A stretch of 64,000 nt of DNA from JADKCL01 sp046329055 (GTDB lineage: Bacteria; Bacteroidota; Bacteroidia; J057; JADKCL01). The stretch lies in NCBI GenBank assembly GCA_046329055.1, contig JAXLVK010000018.1, forward strand, positions 9,662-73,661. The letters run 5' to 3'. The position numbers and the translations under genes are program-made. The notes under the pieces are model-generated. The model made no database searches, had not been told where the DNA came from, and was given only the letters and a program-made list of their open reading frames with translations. Of this stretch, positions 61,630 through 64,000 are shown piece after piece (position 1 is the first letter of the stretch; each line of letters starts with the position of its first letter).

Positions 61630-62646
61630 TTATGCATGCGCCGCTTGCAGCGCTTCTTCTTTCTTTCCCTTTGCAAACATCCGCTCCACCCCTATCACGT
61701 GGATCCAGATGGAAAATTCCGCAGCGAAGATCAGGTTCGCGACCAGCATGTGCAGTGGCTGAGCGACGGGCGGCAGGTCCATATTGGCCAGAATCACGCC
61801 CAATGCGATCTCCAGTCCCATGAATCCCACCACACTCCAGGCCAACCATCGAACCATTCGGTTACCACTCAGTTGCTGCAAGACTGTCCGGATCCAGAGC
61901 GCGACTACAGCCGCCATCACCATCCAGGCGACCTTGTGCAATGTGAACCACATGCTCGGCTGCAACCAAAGGCTCCGATCGGTGACACCGCTCAATGCGA
62001 CCCCATCAACCGTCTCGCGCACTTGCGTCCCGATCAGCACCTGAGCAATCGTGAAGACGATCACCCCGAATCCGATCCACGCAAGCCGGCTCGTGCCAGC
62101 TTTCGGTGTTTCACCAGTGAGCTTGTGACGGGCTGCGACCAAGTAGTTACTCAGGATCAGCATTGCCACGATCACCATCGCCACCAACATGTGCAGAGTG
62201 ACCATTCCGCCTTCCAGATTCTTGTCCACCACCAGTTTCCCGAGCCAGGCCTCAAATCCAGTGAGCAACATGGCTCCCAGACTCAAGAGGAAGATTCGAA
62301 GATCCCTTTTGATGAAGACCAAGGACAGCAGCGTGGTCAGGAACATGAGCAACCCAATCGTGGCACCCACCAACCTGTTCACATACTCCGTCCAAGTCTG
62401 AAACGCGTTGAAGGTCTTTGCCTCAAACTGCGGATGTTTTTCAAAAAACGCCTGTGGAATGTCTTCCACTCTCGAGGGAGGAACCAGCAGTCCGAAACAT
62501 TTGGGCCAGTCGGGACATCCCATTCCTGAACCCGTACTCCGAACAATCCCCCCTACCAGTATCAAAAACAAGACGGCACCTATCGAAATCCTTGCAATAC
62601 GCCTGTACCAAAGTTCGAGTGATGCCGTCTTGGATGAACTCACCAT
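61630..62646 (-). CDS. ctaA: Heme A synthase
   Basis: 338-aa eight-helix membrane protein that hydroxylates heme o to heme a. The first loop has the Cys pair GMGCPDWPKCFG; conserved His residues for heme are seen in MVTLHMLVAMVIVAMLI and the second bundle in MWFTLHKVAWMVMAAVVALW and VAQPLHMLVANLIFAAEFSI. The glycosylation-like motif FEKHPQFEAKTF lies in the first periplasmic loop. It lies 8 bp after ctaD. Confidence 0.94.
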   Translation of the reverse strand: MVSSSKTASLELWYRRIARISIGAVLFLILVGGIVRSTGSGMGCPDWPKCFGLLVPPSRVEDIPQAFFEKHPQFEAKTFNAFQTWTEYVNRLVGATIGLLMFLTTLLSLVFIKRDLRIFLLSLGAMLLTGFEAWLGKLVVDKNLEGGMVTLHMLVAMVIVAMLILSNYLVAARHKLTGETPKAGTSRLAWIGFGVIVFTIAQVLIGTQVRETVDGVALSGVTDRSLWLQPSMWFTLHKVAWMVMAAVVALWIRTVLQQLSGNRMVRWLAWSVVGFMGLEIALGVILANMDLPPVAQPLHMLVANLIFAAEFSIWIHVIGVERMFAKGKKEEALQAAHA

Positions 62647-62654
62647 GTCATCGA

Positions 62655-64000
62655 TCAGTGGGCAACAGGCTCAGTGACGGACGGATTGGTTGTCGGGTCA
62701 GGTACGCCTTCGAACCACTCAGGATCATTGTCCGGCACACTCTGCGGCAAGTAGTCCCGCTTGATGCCAGGACGGCTGTAGTCGTAGGGCCAGCGATAGA
62801 CCGAAGGAATCTCGCCAGGCCAGTTGCCGTGACCAGGATTCACCGGGGTGGTCCACTCCAGGGTATTGCTACCCCAGGGGTTCATCGGAGCCTCTTTGCC
62901 ACGACGGATGCTCGTGAGCAGGTTGTACAGGAAGATGAACTGACCAAACACGCCGATGATGGCTGCAATCGTGATGAACACGCTCAGATCAAGGTAAGCC
63001 TCGAAGTTCGTGAAGCCGAACGCGCTGTAGGTATAGTAACGGCGAGGAACGCCACCCATACCGATGAAGTGCATCGGGAAGAACACGAGGTACAGCGAGG
63101 TGAAGGTCAACCAGAAGTGGAGCGTGCCCAGCTTCGGATCCATCATCTTGCCAAACATCTTGGGGAACCAGTGGTAGATGCCTGCGAAGAAGCCGAATGC
63201 GGACGCAGAACCCATCACCAAGTGGAAGTGCGCCACGACGAAGTAGGTATCGTGGAGCGGAATGTCAATCGCGGCGTTGCCGAGGAAGATACCCGTCACA
63301 CCACCGGAGATGAACAAGGACACCAGACCGATGGAGAACAGCATCGCCGGGCTGAACTTCAAGTCACCCTGCCAGAGCGTGGTGATGTAGTTGAACGCCT
63401 TCACCGCTGAAGGCACGGCAATGATCAACGTCAACAGCATGAAGACCGTGCCCAACCAAGGGTTCATACCCGTCACGTACATGTGGTGAGCCCACACGAC
63501 GAAGGACAGGATGCCGATGGCAAGCATGGAACCCACCATCGCGCGGTAACCGAAGATCGGCTTGCGGCTCATGGTGGAAATGATTTCAGAAGTAATGCCC
63601 AATGCAGGCAACAACACGATGTACACCTCAGGGTGACCCAAGAACCAGAACAAGTGCTGGAACAGGACCGGAGAACCACCCTCATTGGGCAGAGCCTCAC
63701 CACCGATGTAGATATCGCTCAAGAAGAAGCTCGTACCGAAGTTGCGGTCCATCAGCAGCAACAAGGCTGCAGCGAACAGAACCGGGAAGGACAAGACACC
63801 CAACACTGCGGTGATCATGAACGCCCAGCAGGTCAGCGGCAGGCGGGTCATGGAGAGCCCCTTCGTCCGAAGGTTGAGCACCGTGGTGATGTAGTTGATC
63901 GAACCGAGCAGCGATGAGACAATGAACAGGGCCATGCTCACGAGGAACATGTCCATCCCCGCCGCCGAACCAGGGTTCGCAGCAGGCAATGCACTCAGCG
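62655..64000 (-). CDS. ctaD: Cytochrome c oxidase subunit I, N-terminus cut by the window edge
   Basis: C-terminal ~448 residues of the heme-copper oxidase core, open at base 64000. Copper-B and heme ligands are visible: FLGHPEVYIVLLPALGI (cross-linked His-Tyr with E), FVVWAHHMYVTGMNP (two His) and HDTYFVVAHFHLVMG (heme a3 and heme a His). The N-terminal heme a His lies beyond the edge. The GHPEVY Glu marks an A1-type (aa3) oxidase. First visible gene of the operon; ctaC should lie upstream. Confidence 0.97.
   Translation of the reverse strand, partial: LSALPAANPGSAAGMDMFLVSMALFIVSSLLGSINYITTVLNLRTKGLSMTRLPLTCWAFMITAVLGVLSFPVLFAAALLLLMDRNFGTSFFLSDIYIGGEALPNEGGSPVLFQHLFWFLGHPEVYIVLLPALGITSEIISTMSRKPIFGYRAMVGSMLAIGILSFVVWAHHMYVTGMNPWLGTVFMLLTLIIAVPSAVKAFNYITTLWQGDLKFSPAMLFSIGLVSLFISGGVTGIFLGNAAIDIPLHDTYFVVAHFHLVMGSASAFGFFAGIYHWFPKMFGKMMDPKLGTLHFWLTFTSLYLVFFPMHFIGMGGVPRRYYTYSAFGFTNFEAYLDLSVFITIAAIIGVFGQFIFLYNLLTSIRRGKEAPMNPWGSNTLEWTTPVNPGHGNWPGEIPSVYRWPYDYSRPGIKRDYLPQSVPDNDPEWFEGVPDPTTNPSVTEPVAH

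Overview
This window is chromosomal DNA from a member of the Bacteroidota. The evidence is a SusC/SusD pair, two proteins ending in type IX secretion (T9SS) type A sorting domains, SprB repeats, DUF4878 lipoproteins, and promoters of the Bacteroidota type (TTG, about 20 bp, TAnnTTTG). GC content looks to be in the mid-50s percent. A Saprospiria/Chitinophagia-like lineage is possible but I cannot fix it. No rRNA, tRNA, CRISPR array or transposase gene was recognised.

Layout. 1-3.8 kb: an ECF sigma factor running off the left edge, a DtxR/MntR-type metal regulator, a hotdog thioesterase, a ZnT9-like cation efflux protein and SmpB. 3.8-13.2 kb, minus strand: DprA, a 16-repeat secreted propeller-like protein, two PAP2 phosphatases, two small lipoproteins, a DUF3108 protein and an MsbA-like ABC exporter. 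13.2-15.4 kb: a divergent pair (saccharopine dehydrogenase family and an esterase), both broken by clustered frameshifts. 15.5-21.3 kb: RibBA, a two-gene coiled-coil membrane pair, and a GT-GT-serine-hydrolase operon whose last gene is frameshifted and lacks its catalytic motifs. 21.7-34.6 kb: SusC, SusD, a small secreted protein and a 2475-residue surface protein with 14 tandem domains and a T9SS tail, all with strongly biased codon use that suggests high expression. 34.9-45.8 kb: a TPR-like Bacteroidota protein, a stand-alone EF-G paralogue, a CxxCH/PKD/SprB surface protein, a GT39-type enzyme, a frameshifted short-chain dehydrogenase, a WYL regulator and a small Cys-rich protein. 46-49.2 kb: DUF4878 lipoproteins, two of them a recent tandem duplication, and a YiiX-like hydrolase. 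49.5-55.6 kb: cystathionine beta-synthase, a LysM/RlpA-like protein, an O-antigen ligase-like protein and another GT39/83-like protein. 55.9-64 kb, minus strand: an 11-gene aa3-type cytochrome c oxidase operon (ctaD, ctaA, ctaB, two subunit III genes, subunit IV, two SCO-like genes, DUF420, a small CPMC protein, DUF983), with ctaD cut by the right edge.

Working together. The oxidase operon encodes most core subunits plus heme O/A synthesis and copper insertion; subunit II must lie beyond the edge. The SusCD and giant-protein block is an outer-membrane uptake and surface module without recognisable glycoside hydrolases. Several promoters sit only 4-8 bp before start codons, which implies leaderless or near-leaderless mRNAs. 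I see no clear undescribed defence or mobile system. The most notable items are the block-structured giant repeat protein, the leaderless promoter pattern, the catalytically degenerate hydrolase, a shared 19-bp palindrome, and indel clusters that are either assembly errors or pseudogenes.
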